Part shown: one piece after another, positions 8,921 through 18,716 of the stretch
How the letters are laid out: each line of letters opens with the position of its first letter
Position numbering within the stretch: position 1 is the first letter of the stretch
Assembly: GCF_018100925.1 (NCBI RefSeq)
Contig: NZ_JAGJEH010000010.1
Span: 182,760 to 246,759 of the forward strand
DNA length: 64,000 nt
Source of the DNA: Pseudoalteromonas luteoviolacea
GTDB taxonomy: Bacteria > Pseudomonadota > Gammaproteobacteria > Enterobacterales > Alteromonadaceae
Direction: 5' to 3'
The notes under the pieces: generated by a model
Seen by the model: the letters and a program-made list of their open reading frames with translations, nothing else
Database searches by the model: none
Told to the model about the DNA's origin: nothing
Translations under genes and position numbers: made by a program

Positions 8921-8944
8921 AAAACCAGCCAATAGGCTGGTTTT
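8921..8944 (-). terminator. Intrinsic terminator of the secreted propeller protein gene
   Basis: AAAACCAGCC (8921-8930) and GGCTGGTTTT (8935-8944) form a perfect 10-bp stem with an AATA loop. The minus strand continues with a T-run, 15 bases beyond the stop codon. Confidence 0.88.
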
Positions 8945-8959
8945 AAGCACTGATAAATA

Positions 8960-10168
8960 TTAGCGGCAGTAATTATCAACAAAGGTCAAGTCATTAATAT
9001 GAGCAGGACCTTCCATAAGCTCTGTGGCAACTGCTGTGTTTGGATTGAGCGAGTAAATTTTCGCATTTTGTCCACTTTGTCGTCCTGCAATATACAAGGT
9101 ACCGTCGTCAGAAATTGCCAGACCAGATGCCCAGTTTACGCCATGTTCGCCGATTTTACTTAAGCTCATATCAGCGGTATCAAGGGTATATAGTGCTTTA
9201 CCTGTTAATACATACAAAATGTTGTTGTCAGCAGAATAAGCAATATCACCGTGGCTGAAGTCATCACCTGCATATTTCAATTTACCTAGCACTGTTTTTG
9301 CGCCTGTTTCCAAGTTGTAATCATACATGTAGGTTTTGCTGGTCGCGCGAAGGTGCAATCCATCATCGCTGATCGCTGAGCGGTATATAGGCCATGATGT
9401 CGCATTGGCAACGGCAGTCTCTACATTGCCGTCTAGGTCAAGCGACCATAATGTGGAAGCTTTGGTTTGTTTGTCATTTTGTTCCATGAAATACAGCACG
9501 CCATCTTTGCTGGCGATATTAGATGCTGTGTGTGAAACGCCAGCTACTTTACTATAAGTCATAGAATCTAAATTGAAGTTGAAAATGTAACCATCGCCTG
9601 CGTTGCCATAGTTGTTTATGCCAAATAAACCTGTGACACAATCGGCGGTTACTGACACATTATCAATCAATGCACCATATGAGTCAGATGTACCACTACC
9701 AGAAAATGCCAACACACTTTGAGCACTGTTTGCAGAAACTGTGACAGTCACATGCTGCCAGCCGCGACTAGTGCCGTTTAAGCTTGCAACAACTTGTCCA
9801 TCCCAAGAAACAGTTGCTTGGTTTGTTTGGCTATTGTTGCTCACGCGAGGAGAGTAGTAAAAGCTCACAACATAGCGTTTTCCTGCTTCTGTCGCGATGG
9901 ACTGGTATGCAGTATAGTTACTCGTTGAGTCTAGCTCGAGGTACTGTGAGCCGTTTTGTGGTGCAATTAACCCGAGGCGATCAGTTTGGATCTCAAAGCG
10001 TGCACCAGTACGTTGCCAGCCTGGGAGGTTATTAAAGAGTTTCCAAGTCCCTGAAATATTTCCTGATTGTTCAAAAGAACCATTGGCAATTAAATTCGTG
10101 TCAGCCAGCGCGCTCTGGCTTGATGTCAATGCAGCAATAAATAATACAGATGACGTGGATAGCTTCAT
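8960..10168 (-). CDS. Secreted two-domain protein: carbohydrate-binding-like sandwich plus beta-propeller
   Basis: 402 residues. A signal peptide (cleavage after SALA, about residue 22) is followed by a DUF642/galactose-binding-like sandwich (about 23-175: LIANGSFEQSG, GSQYLELDST, AYQSI, GALIDNVSVT). The C-terminal half (about 176-400) has repeated strands such as GVLYFMEQ, GLHLRATSK, NILYVLTGKALYTLD and GTLYIAGRQ, which look like a YncE/DUF6923-type beta-propeller. No catalytic motif is visible. It may bind sugars at the cell surface. It lies downstream of the pgs-like unit on the same strand, but 174 bases separate them and it ends with its own terminator, so a functional link is unproven. 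The gap 10169-10342 contains only AT-rich sequence. Confidence 0.7.
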   Translation of the reverse strand: MKLSTSSVLFIAALTSSQSALADTNLIANGSFEQSGNISGTWKLFNNLPGWQRTGARFEIQTDRLGLIAPQNGSQYLELDSTSNYTAYQSIATEAGKRYVVSFYYSPRVSNNSQTNQATVSWDGQVVASLNGTSRGWQHVTVTVSANSAQSVLAFSGSGTSDSYGALIDNVSVTADCVTGLFGINNYGNAGDGYIFNFNLDSMTYSKVAGVSHTASNIASKDGVLYFMEQNDKQTKASTLWSLDLDGNVETAVANATSWPIYRSAISDDGLHLRATSKTYMYDYNLETGAKTVLGKLKYAGDDFSHGDIAYSADNNILYVLTGKALYTLDTADMSLSKIGEHGVNWASGLAISDDGTLYIAGRQSGQNAKIYSLNPNTAVATELMEGPAHINDLTFVDNYCR

Positions 10169-10342
10169 ACTTTACTCCCAACTTACTTACCAAACATCCG
10201 TTGTTAGTAAAATGTTAAATTAGATTCGTTTCTTCTAATCTTATTTTCTTAGTTTTGTGAGCTGAGGTCAATTAAAATACAAAAAATGACTGGAATTTAT
10301 TATTCCTTAAATTTAATTTTAGTCTAATTTAGTAGAAAAGTA

Positions 10343-13300
10343 TTAATTTTTACTCCCGGTAAACTTTTTCCGTTTCTGTTGCAGGGCCAACCATCCCGGT
10401 TTTTGGCTACGGTTAAGTGCCGCTAAAACTGCAATGGCTTTTTCCAAGGTAATTCGTTGTGAAGCAATATCTTTATATACCTGCTGCGCAGTTTTCTTGC
10501 GCTTTACCGCTGCGCCTGCATCTAAAAACGATTCTACAACTTGCAAGACAAATCGGGTCACTCTATTTTGCTTAATATCTTCGACTTCTTTATTTGACTG
10601 TGTGTCCTTTGTTTGTAGTCGCTCTTTGAGGTGCGCTATTTCGGCCTGACTGAATTCATTTTGTGCGTGAGGTAACTTACTAAGCTTGGCCAGAAAAGCA
10701 TTGAAATAATCGTGCTCAATAACACCTATGCGCGATGTCTGAGATAATTTAAGCAGCCCTTGGCGAAATTGAGCTTGGCTAATGTGATGGCTGAGCAATT
10801 GGTCGCAAGTTTGGTGTAGATGATGCCACTTTTGCCAAGCGTATACATAATTTAGTCCAGCACCTTTGATATTTTGCATGCCTACGATGAGCTGGTGTTG
10901 ACCATTTATTCCAAGCTTTGCAATTTTTTGTGTGAGTTCATCTGCGCTGATGTAGGGGTTTTCAATTAAATGTGTACGTTGTAAGAGTAATTGAATTAGC
11001 TTATCGCTAAAGGCTTTTTCATTTTGACTCAAATCTTCTATGGCAATTAACTCTTGAGCCATGTACCAGTTGTCTATGAGATCTATAAAGTGTTGACGCT
11101 GACGCTCGCAGCTCACATGTTGTTCCAAAAAAGCGATAATATATGCTTTATCTTGCAGTGCTTGGATTGTGGTTTGACTGTTGGGTAGCAGTGCAGCGAG
11201 TTTTTCACACAGTGCTTGTTCTGATAGTAAGCACTTAAACTGCTCTAAAAGCTTAGCTAAATCTTCTTTGTCATTGTTTGTGATAATGCGCGTGATACGT
11301 GAGTGTACAGCTTGTTTGAAGTATGCGAGAAAACCGTCAACATTTGTGCCAATCACAACAATATGGTCGAAAGTTAAATCTTCAATCAGTATTTGAGCAA
11401 AGACTTTGGTGCGTGCGATGCGGTCATTTCGGTTATTGATCAACGCAACGGTTTGTACGGTTGGCTGTTGACTCAGGGTAAACAAGTTCAGGCGTCGCCA
11501 GTTTTCTATGGTCGCAAGTCGCTCGTTGGCAGACATACTATTGACGAAGGATTGCCTGATGTTGCCTATTGGAGCCTGTTCAAAGTGTTGTAAAACGCCA
11601 ATGTCTGGAACGATTCTTTCCGCAGTTTCTTTAAACACATAATCCTTATTGATACCAATATATTGGGCCATTTTGCAGACCAATGCTATGTTATCGGGGT
11701 GCTCTTCATAGGGGTATAAAGCGCGAATATCATCGGTAATTTGAAAACCATCTCCCCAATGAACTTGAATTAGTGTGGAGTTTTTTTGTTCCGCGGATTT
11801 GTTTAGCACTGGAAACATGCACTGCTCTGCAGTAAATACTTGTGTATTTGAGCCGATAAATGCAGACATTTCATTGGCTACGTCAATACCAGTGGGGCCC
11901 AAAATATCTTCGTGGTCAGGGTAGGCATTGGTTATTGTGGCAAAATTATCATTCATCCAGCGCCTTAAAATTCTGACGTATCTTGGCGTAAGTCCCATGC
12001 ATTCCCATAAAAACACATCGGCTTTGACTGATTTGGCAAATGCTAATACATCGCTTTGCTCCCAAATACTGGCTTTATCGAATGGTCTAAATAGTGGCAG
12101 TTCGTGTTGTTCTCCGTTACTGGTGGTATAAATCATCATGGCTTCACAGCCCGTGGTTTTGGTGATCACCTTTAGAGCTATACTACTAAATAACGCGGAT
12201 TTCAGGCGCTCAGTTCCTGATTTTCCTCGGGTTCCCCAGCCACCAATTGAAATGGGAATGTGTTTTCGATTGCGCTGAATATCTTGGCTTACCTTTATAT
12301 GCCGAGACCAAAAATAGGCCATAAACGCACAGACAAAAAACACCAGTTGGCCAATACTATTTTGGTAAATTGAGTACAAGTACTCCTTAAAGCCTAAGCT
12401 AATATTAATCAGCGCAGTGGTGATTGAGGAGCGCGCAAATAGCTGACGAATACCGCTTTCAACAGGAAATTCAGCATTGAGTGTGGAGCCATATTCATTA
12501 AACTCAATTTTAAACCCAAGCTGCCGAATGGTTTCGATGTAATTTTGCTGTTCAATCTCTCCGCCTTTTCTCAGCTGATCGAATGACGCGAATTTGAGTG
12601 AAATATGCCAGTATGCACGCAGTCTTTTGAGCAAAGAATCTGGACGAGTGATCGTCAAAATACCATCTGGTGTGTAACTTTTTGCTTGCGTAGGCAAGTG
12701 ATCTTGGCTCAGTATCGAGAGCAAGTAGTCAGGCAGTGGTAAGTACGGGCGCGCTGAGTGTTCGTTTAGATGGTAGAGCGCTTCCCCTGGCACATTGGTT
12801 TCACTGATCTCAGCTGTGGTGCAACTAGGAACATGTAACTCAGCAGAGGGCTTTTTAGCTTTAGTATGACTATAGCTTTGTCGTTTGTCCGTGCTCGGGG
12901 TAAAAAACTCATGCCATATTCGCCATAACCTGCGGCCCTTCACCGTACCTTCATGGATTTGCCACGATTGGCCTTGTTTGTAACCATTAAACCCAAGCTC
13001 TGACTGCGCTATAAAACTCAATGCGCGGCCAATCTCATCTAATCCGGCGTCGCTATGCAGCGAGATCGTTTGTTTGGCTGTTAATTGATCCTCAATATCT
13101 ACGATCAGTTCTTGAATATAAAAACTGTTGAGTTGCTCGCGCGTCCTAGAAATAAAACGCCTTACCGCGAGATTCGGCTCCTGCGCCAGTTGCGTGTTAA
13201 GCACATCGACAAACTGCTCAAATATTACATCAGGTTGTTCGGTCTCAAGTTGCATATTGAGCATGAGTCGAGCGCTTTGCTCCAGTATAATTCGTTTGAT

Positions 13301-14443
13301 CTCAAAGCTCTCTTCGCCTTGCAAGCAGCGCTTCCATTGGGTAAACGCAAAGTCGTTTTCGCTAAACCGCGCAGCGGTCAATTGTTTGATTAGCGTGAAT
13401 CGAATGGCGTCAGCGGTTTCATCGGCAAACCTTTGCTCTAACAACTGAATTGCAAAATTGTCTTCATAATAGGGGATGAATTCGATTGTTGCTTGTCTTA
13501 CTCTAGGGTAAGGGTGGGTAGCGAGTTGCTGCAAAAGCTTCAAGTCTGAATTTGTTAAAGTGCGTTGCTGAACTAGCACTTTTGGCAGGGCTATCAGAAT
13601 GAATAGTTGATCATTACTTTTGGGCTTTTCTGGAAAGTCATTGACAGACTCAGCCACTTTAGACCACATAAAACTGCGAATAAATGTAGGGCGCTGGTGT
13701 ATAAGAATTTCTAAAATATCTATAACAGCTAGGTAAGGTGTGTTTTCTGCCTCTAATAACTCTATGAGTTGCGCGACTAAATCTGCATCCAACTCTGGAT
13801 CTGCACTAAATTCGTGGATCAGGGAAACTTGATTCACCAGAGCACGGATCATGCCGTGACGAATATGGAAGCTGTTGCTATGAGCGAGCAAATGAATAAA
13901 AAATGGCTGTAAATCTAATTTCTGCCAAGCTGTGCTTAAATCATCTTTACTTGAACGGAGGTAACGGTTCGTAAGTGCCCCTAACTTGGCTATCAAAAAC
14001 TTCAAATCCTGCTCAATTTCTGAAACATTGGATTGATATCGGGAAATGACTGCCCCCTCATCGAACCAGCGAGCGAAGGCTAGCTTATCTTTTTGCAATT
14101 GTAAGCGTGTTGCCCCTAGCTGTTCCGCATATTTTAAAATATGCAGTTCTTTCTCCGCTTTTAATTCCGCTTTATTAAGTCTTTCTATAAAACTTTTGTA
14201 ATCGGCATCAATTGCCTGAAGCTTACCGTGATAATTTTCAATTTTATGGCGTAAAAAAGCGATGGTTTGTAACAGCTGCCAATAAGATGTTTGTTCTTGT
14301 TCCGGTTTGTTTTTAACCAGTTCCCACTCAGCTAGTTCATCGACAAGAGTTTGGTATTTATGCTGATACAGGTTGAGCCAAAATCGCTCAGTATCGGCAA
14401 ATAAAAGGTCTTGTAATTGTCGTTTTAAGGTTTTATCTGCCAT
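10343..14443 (-). CDS. pgsB: PgsB/CapB-like amide ligase with a large N-terminal helical extension
   Basis: 1366 residues, about three times the usual PgsB (about 400). Residues 1-480 are helical, with coiled coil (about 50-140) and HEAT-like repeats (for example HPYPRVRQATIEFIPYY). A membrane helix lies near 697-716 (QLVFFVCAFMAYFW). The Mur-ligase-type domain follows: P-loop GGWGTRGKSGTERL near 732-745, the acidic ECMGLTP motif, NAYPDHEDILGPTGID, and NNRNDRIARTKVF near 1007, all in PgsB order. In Bacillus PgsB joins glutamates by ATP-driven gamma-amide bonds together with PgsC. Here the same chemistry is likely, but the amino acid is unknown. The C-terminal 250 residues are another helical region. 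The start overlaps the preceding gene by 11 bases. It is the last gene of the unit. Confidence 0.82.
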   Translation of the reverse strand: MADKTLKRQLQDLLFADTERFWLNLYQHKYQTLVDELAEWELVKNKPEQEQTSYWQLLQTIAFLRHKIENYHGKLQAIDADYKSFIERLNKAELKAEKELHILKYAEQLGATRLQLQKDKLAFARWFDEGAVISRYQSNVSEIEQDLKFLIAKLGALTNRYLRSSKDDLSTAWQKLDLQPFFIHLLAHSNSFHIRHGMIRALVNQVSLIHEFSADPELDADLVAQLIELLEAENTPYLAVIDILEILIHQRPTFIRSFMWSKVAESVNDFPEKPKSNDQLFILIALPKVLVQQRTLTNSDLKLLQQLATHPYPRVRQATIEFIPYYEDNFAIQLLEQRFADETADAIRFTLIKQLTAARFSENDFAFTQWKRCLQGEESFEIKRIILEQSARLMLNMQLETEQPDVIFEQFVDVLNTQLAQEPNLAVRRFISRTREQLNSFYIQELIVDIEDQLTAKQTISLHSDAGLDEIGRALSFIAQSELGFNGYKQGQSWQIHEGTVKGRRLWRIWHEFFTPSTDKRQSYSHTKAKKPSAELHVPSCTTAEISETNVPGEALYHLNEHSARPYLPLPDYLLSILSQDHLPTQAKSYTPDGILTITRPDSLLKRLRAYWHISLKFASFDQLRKGGEIEQQNYIETIRQLGFKIEFNEYGSTLNAEFPVESGIRQLFARSSITTALINISLGFKEYLYSIYQNSIGQLVFFVCAFMAYFWSRHIKVSQDIQRNRKHIPISIGGWGTRGKSGTERLKSALFSSIALKVITKTTGCEAMMIYTTSNGEQHELPLFRPFDKASIWEQSDVLAFAKSVKADVFLWECMGLTPRYVRILRRWMNDNFATITNAYPDHEDILGPTGIDVANEMSAFIGSNTQVFTAEQCMFPVLNKSAEQKNSTLIQVHWGDGFQITDDIRALYPYEEHPDNIALVCKMAQYIGINKDYVFKETAERIVPDIGVLQHFEQAPIGNIRQSFVNSMSANERLATIENWRRLNLFTLSQQPTVQTVALINNRNDRIARTKVFAQILIEDLTFDHIVVIGTNVDGFLAYFKQAVHSRITRIITNNDKEDLAKLLEQFKCLLSEQALCEKLAALLPNSQTTIQALQDKAYIIAFLEQHVSCERQRQHFIDLIDNWYMAQELIAIEDLSQNEKAFSDKLIQLLLQRTHLIENPYISADELTQKIAKLGINGQHQLIVGMQNIKGAGLNYVYAWQKWHHLHQTCDQLLSHHISQAQFRQGLLKLSQTSRIGVIEHDYFNAFLAKLSKLPHAQNEFSQAEIAHLKERLQTKDTQSNKEVEDIKQNRVTRFVLQVVESFLDAGAAVKRKKTAQQVYKDIASQRITLEKAIAVLAALNRSQKPGWLALQQKRKKFTGSKN

Positions 14444-17400
14444 TAATGTCTTGCTCTAGGAAATGGGTCAGTTGCAGAGATTCAAATATAATTTCGTCGT
14501 GAGCAAACGGCGCGAAACCGGTGTTTTGTAAATTACCTAAGGTGACTTCAAAGCGCACGTTGTGATTGTTTCTAAACCAGTCCTGCGTCCAGTTTAAACT
14601 TATCCACCCCGCTGTTTCTTCGCTAAAATCGAAAAGCGTTTGCCAACTGATTGAGGTTAAGTACTGCCATGTTGCATTGGGACGATGTTGATCGGCAAAG
14701 ACATAGCTGCTACTTAATCCAACGCTGAAAATATGGCCTTCATAATATTGTTGCCAGTTGCCACTGAGTGTAGCGGTATCTAAACTTGTCCAGTCTTCGT
14801 TAGAAACGGTACTGATTTGGGCACTGAATTGGCTATCAACCCAAGGCTGATATCGGATACGGTAGCCCCCTTGCCAGCCATGCATGTGCTGCGCACGATA
14901 AAAGTTATACATATCTTGGCTAATAAATGGATCATCCAAGTATTCTTGTTTATCAATACTGGTGTAATAAAAGTAGGGTTGCCACCACCACTGATGGCGA
15001 ACTGAAACGTCATCTCGCCAAATTTGACCAATAGTTGCATCAATATGTGAAGTTAGGTGGCTTTCATTATTGAGCTTAGCTTCCTGCCAGCGGTTGTACA
15101 TGCCAGCTTCGACGTACCACGGGGTATCGTCATCCAGCCAATTATAAATCCCGTTTAGAGCGAAAGACTCATAGCGTAAATTGTTAAGGCGATATGCGCC
15201 TTCTAGTCTGTACCAATTCTGCCTATAACGATTGCGCAATCGGATCCCAAAATCGAGACGGTGTGCTGTGTCTATTGGCTCACTTGTTTGAAAAATGCCG
15301 TCTCTGTCATAACTCATAAAACCTTCAATGTGGGTTTTATTACCATTGGCACTGATCAATGGTGTATTGAAATGTTTTGCTAGTTGTTCAAAGCGCAAAG
15401 TTGGCCGAGTCAATTTCAGTGGTGTAACAGGAGGGGCCACCGCAAGCTTCTGGCGATTTGCATTAAGCTGCCATGCAAACAGGCGGGCAAGATTTGCATA
15501 GTGGTGGGGGATCTCAATGGTGCCCGCAGGATAAAATTCTATTTCCTCTTGTCGCTGCAAGTCTTTGAATTGCTCTATTTTGACCAAAGCATCTTGGTCC
15601 AGTTTGGCAATTATTGGTTGCTCGCTGGTGGCATAGTAAAAAAGTTGTCTTTGATCCAGTTCAACACTCTGCCACCGCGTTCCTTGCAATACTTGAACTT
15701 CAACTTGTAGAACCTGTGATAAATAAGGGTTAAGCCAACGGATTTTTACTATCCCATTGCGCAGTTCTGTTTGTTCTAGACCAAATGGAGTTTGCGTGTT
15801 TGAAACAGGCCATACAGTATTGTCATTGGCAGTTTCTATAGCGACTAACGTAGCGGCATTAGAAATTAACTCGGCATCAGAAAAATAGAACATTAATCGA
15901 ATTTGCATTGCTGATAATGCATTGAAGTCTAGAGAAAGCGTGTGATACGGGCGAATGGTGATCCCCTTCGTTTCTGCATTGGTAGCAGTGTGACGACTCA
16001 ATTGCTCTGCAATGCTACGTGTTTCAATGGGCGACAGGTCAACAAGCTGTGTGCCGGCATAATTGAGATACTTTTGCATCGGTACCCAGTGACCATAACT
16101 CTGCACCCGATCATGAAGTTGAGAGAGTGAAGGTGGTACATTAAGTTTGTTTAGTTTGGAAAATAGGGCAGTAAACTCGTGATCTTTTAACGAGTATTGC
16201 TCTAGCCGATACAAACTATTATTGAGTAGCTTGGTAAACGCTGCCGAATTGTAAGTGTTAGTAGTGTGCAATAGTTCCAAAAAGGGCGTACTTAATGCAA
16301 ATTCACTGAGCTGTTGTGATGAATACGGATTAAAGTAAGTTGAGTCAAATATTTGCAATTGAACAAAGGCTATTTCTTTGCTGCTCAATGTCAGGGTTTC
16401 GCCTGCATGCAAGGAAATTACACTATTTGATGCCACAGACAACGGCGCTTCTAGAGGTGTATGGACGTATGTCGTTGATAACACATCACTGTATATCGGC
16501 ATAAAGTGCAAATTGGTACCTTTATCTGCGTGCAGCCAGCCAATAGCGTGCTCACCTGACTTTAATCCATAAGTACGTGCGCTTATTTGTATATTAATAT
16601 CGGAATGAGCCGTGATGGTTAGTGGTTGTTTTTCCAAGCGGTACGCTTTGTATTCCGCTGTTTCGGCAGTTAATTGCACTTGTTGAGCGTGTGTAATGTC
16701 ATACCTAGGCTGTATATCCAACAATTGTCCTCCATATGATGCATAACCGAGTCGATCATAGAGAGTGCTATCGTTTGGGTTAGTTTGACGTTTATCGTGA
16801 TCCAGCCACAGTGTTTCCAACAGCTTGCCCTGCGCCAACAACGTGCTTGTGACCAGTTTTGCACAGCCTTTAAGCTTTTGCTTTAATGCACATAAGCCCT
16901 GAATATTAAATATTTGGTTGGTTTGTTGATATCGGCTTAGAAGTTTTTTCGCGGCAAAATCACTTAACGCGGCATTGTCTTGTTGCAGCAGTGCCGCTAA
17001 ATAACGCAACACTGCGTTTTGGCGGTTTAGGCTGGTGAGAATATCCAACCTCAGTTGCCAGGCACGTAGTTGCACACTGGGGAAAGGACTATCTAATAAC
17101 GTTCGTAACTTTGGAAGTGCCTTTGTTGGGGATAGTGTCGCAAGATATTCAACTTCTCCTAGTTGATACATCCAGTGGCCTCGGCTTTGTGCAAGTGCGA
17201 GCAAAGGAGGGTCTTGTGGTGTTGTTTGCAACTGAAAGTTAGATAGACTGTTTAGAAAGCTCTTTGCTTTGTCTGCTTGAATACGCTGCATGAGTGCTGC
17301 AATTGAGGGACTTTTAAGTGCCAAAGGGGTTGGTTGAGCGTAAAGGAGCTCGTTGTTTGGCAAAGGGAGTAAGGTACGCACTTGCATGGCGATATCAACC

Positions 17401-18716
17401 TTCGCGTCACTGGCAGAAAATACAGTAACTTCTTCTGCGTTCATATCAATATGTAGATTAAGCGGTACAAAGCCTTGCTTAGGGAGAACTTTAATCTTAT
17501 GACGTACTTTTTTTATATCAACGACAAGCTCGGTTGGTCGGTTTGACCTGACGTACAAAATAGCATTTTCGCTGACGCGCTGCTCATCGCGAATGTTATA
17601 CTTTAGGGATTCTACAAGGCGGTTATATTGCAGCATACCTGTTGTGTGACTGAGCATTAAATGCTGTTTTGCTTCGCGTGGCGCCTGATAAATGGCAACG
17701 AGCCTTCGGTGGGTGGTCAATGGTTTATTTGCGCTGCTGTCAGGTGTCAAAAACGAGCCAGTAGAGATAGTACTAATGAAATCTTGGTGACGTCTGATCG
17801 CCAAAGCGCTTGCGTGTTCAGGGTTAAATTGCGTGATACTCGAAATGTCATGGTCAAAATAAACTTGGCGCAGCGCACTATCTAAATTATTGACCCAGTA
17901 TGGGTTAAGCAATTTTTCTCGCTGTTTTATGCCTGCACCTTGATCATATATCCCACGGTGCATTTGTTCGAGCTTGACCCAGGTACTCGAGCTACTTTGT
18001 AAAGTTAAATAGCTATTTGCGGGGACTGCGATATAGTCCACATTCGCAACCCCCAATTTATGGTGGGTAAACTCCTGAGCCTGTGCTTCAGAAACATTTA
18101 TGATGCTTGCAGGTATCCCATTGATCAAAGCTTGCACTTTACCTCCCTGACTCAAGTCATAGAGGTTGCGGTGTACTGTCAGTTTTAGCTTTTTTGCTTG
18201 TTTAAAATAGACCTTAATACTTTGCGATTTATTCAATGGGTAAATAGTCGTATGTTCCTGCGCTAATGCGATGGTTTTTCCTGGTAAAGGCAGAGCCACA
18301 GCACGACGAAAGGGATCTCTATGAGCATGTTGAAACCCACGCCATAATTCAAACTGACCATCCTGTTGTTGGTTGATGACTTTTATCACTCGTGGTCGTA
18401 AAGAGGCATTTAGCTGGCACATGTTTTGTTGACAGATCCACTGTTGCTTTTTGACTTGCATAAGCGCACTGAAGGTTTGCCCTTGCCAAAAAGACAAAGA
18501 ATTCAACGTGTCTAGCGTGGTTGAAAGCCATTGTCCAGCAGGCAGAAATAGGTATTTGGCCTGTTCATGATTAAGGCTTATATCAGCTGCGCTTCGTGTC
18601 AGCTGATAGGTTTCAGCGTCATACCATCGCACATCGCTTTGCAAGTTTGCATTTTGTCCGAATGCCTGAGTGATAAATAACCCGCAAACTAATATCAGCG
18701 TGAGTAAGAGAGGCAT
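14433..18716 (-). CDS. Giant secreted protein with helical middle and C-terminal predicted outer-membrane barrel (export channel candidate)
   Basis: 1427 residues. An N-terminal signal peptide (LLLTLILVCGLFITQAFG) is followed by beta-rich sequence to about residue 465, a helical repeat-like stretch (about 465-640, TPR/HEAT-like: LPKLRTLLDSPFPSVQLRAWQ, ALSDFAAKKLLSRYQQ), a second beta-rich part, and from about 1150 to the end alternating aromatic strands (LRNRYRQNWYRLEGAYRL, PWYVEAGMYNRWQ, QWWWQPYFYY, GWISLNWTQDWF) expected of an outer-membrane barrel. The end lacks the classical terminal Phe. I recognise no named family. Position within the pgs-like unit suggests polymer export across the outer membrane, in the manner of BcsC or PgaA; this is inference. 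Start overlaps the preceding gene by 22 bases and has GGAG 11 bases upstream. Confidence 0.65.
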   Translation of the reverse strand: MPLLLTLILVCGLFITQAFGQNANLQSDVRWYDAETYQLTRSAADISLNHEQAKYLFLPAGQWLSTTLDTLNSLSFWQGQTFSALMQVKKQQWICQQNMCQLNASLRPRVIKVINQQQDGQFELWRGFQHAHRDPFRRAVALPLPGKTIALAQEHTTIYPLNKSQSIKVYFKQAKKLKLTVHRNLYDLSQGGKVQALINGIPASIINVSEAQAQEFTHHKLGVANVDYIAVPANSYLTLQSSSSTWVKLEQMHRGIYDQGAGIKQREKLLNPYWVNNLDSALRQVYFDHDISSITQFNPEHASALAIRRHQDFISTISTGSFLTPDSSANKPLTTHRRLVAIYQAPREAKQHLMLSHTTGMLQYNRLVESLKYNIRDEQRVSENAILYVRSNRPTELVVDIKKVRHKIKVLPKQGFVPLNLHIDMNAEEVTVFSASDAKVDIAMQVRTLLPLPNNELLYAQPTPLALKSPSIAALMQRIQADKAKSFLNSLSNFQLQTTPQDPPLLALAQSRGHWMYQLGEVEYLATLSPTKALPKLRTLLDSPFPSVQLRAWQLRLDILTSLNRQNAVLRYLAALLQQDNAALSDFAAKKLLSRYQQTNQIFNIQGLCALKQKLKGCAKLVTSTLLAQGKLLETLWLDHDKRQTNPNDSTLYDRLGYASYGGQLLDIQPRYDITHAQQVQLTAETAEYKAYRLEKQPLTITAHSDINIQISARTYGLKSGEHAIGWLHADKGTNLHFMPIYSDVLSTTYVHTPLEAPLSVASNSVISLHAGETLTLSSKEIAFVQLQIFDSTYFNPYSSQQLSEFALSTPFLELLHTTNTYNSAAFTKLLNNSLYRLEQYSLKDHEFTALFSKLNKLNVPPSLSQLHDRVQSYGHWVPMQKYLNYAGTQLVDLSPIETRSIAEQLSRHTATNAETKGITIRPYHTLSLDFNALSAMQIRLMFYFSDAELISNAATLVAIETANDNTVWPVSNTQTPFGLEQTELRNGIVKIRWLNPYLSQVLQVEVQVLQGTRWQSVELDQRQLFYYATSEQPIIAKLDQDALVKIEQFKDLQRQEEIEFYPAGTIEIPHHYANLARLFAWQLNANRQKLAVAPPVTPLKLTRPTLRFEQLAKHFNTPLISANGNKTHIEGFMSYDRDGIFQTSEPIDTAHRLDFGIRLRNRYRQNWYRLEGAYRLNNLRYESFALNGIYNWLDDDTPWYVEAGMYNRWQEAKLNNESHLTSHIDATIGQIWRDDVSVRHQWWWQPYFYYTSIDKQEYLDDPFISQDMYNFYRAQHMHGWQGGYRIRYQPWVDSQFSAQISTVSNEDWTSLDTATLSGNWQQYYEGHIFSVGLSSSYVFADQHRPNATWQYLTSISWQTLFDFSEETAGWISLNWTQDWFRNNHNVRFEVTLGNLQNTGFAPFAHDEIIFESLQLTHFLEQDINGR

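Noticed and set aside
12200..12270. PgsB-like protein as MurC/MurE peptidoglycan ligase
   Set aside because: The P-loop is Mur-like, but the motifs DHEDILGPT and NRNDRIARTKVF follow the PgsB/CapB pattern, and PgsC and CapA homologues are neighbours.
13085..13448. Two overlapping plus-strand frames of about 100 codons inside the pgsB-like gene
   Set aside because: They lie wholly within a continuous conserved reading frame on the other strand, and have no ribosome-binding site or recognisable domain.
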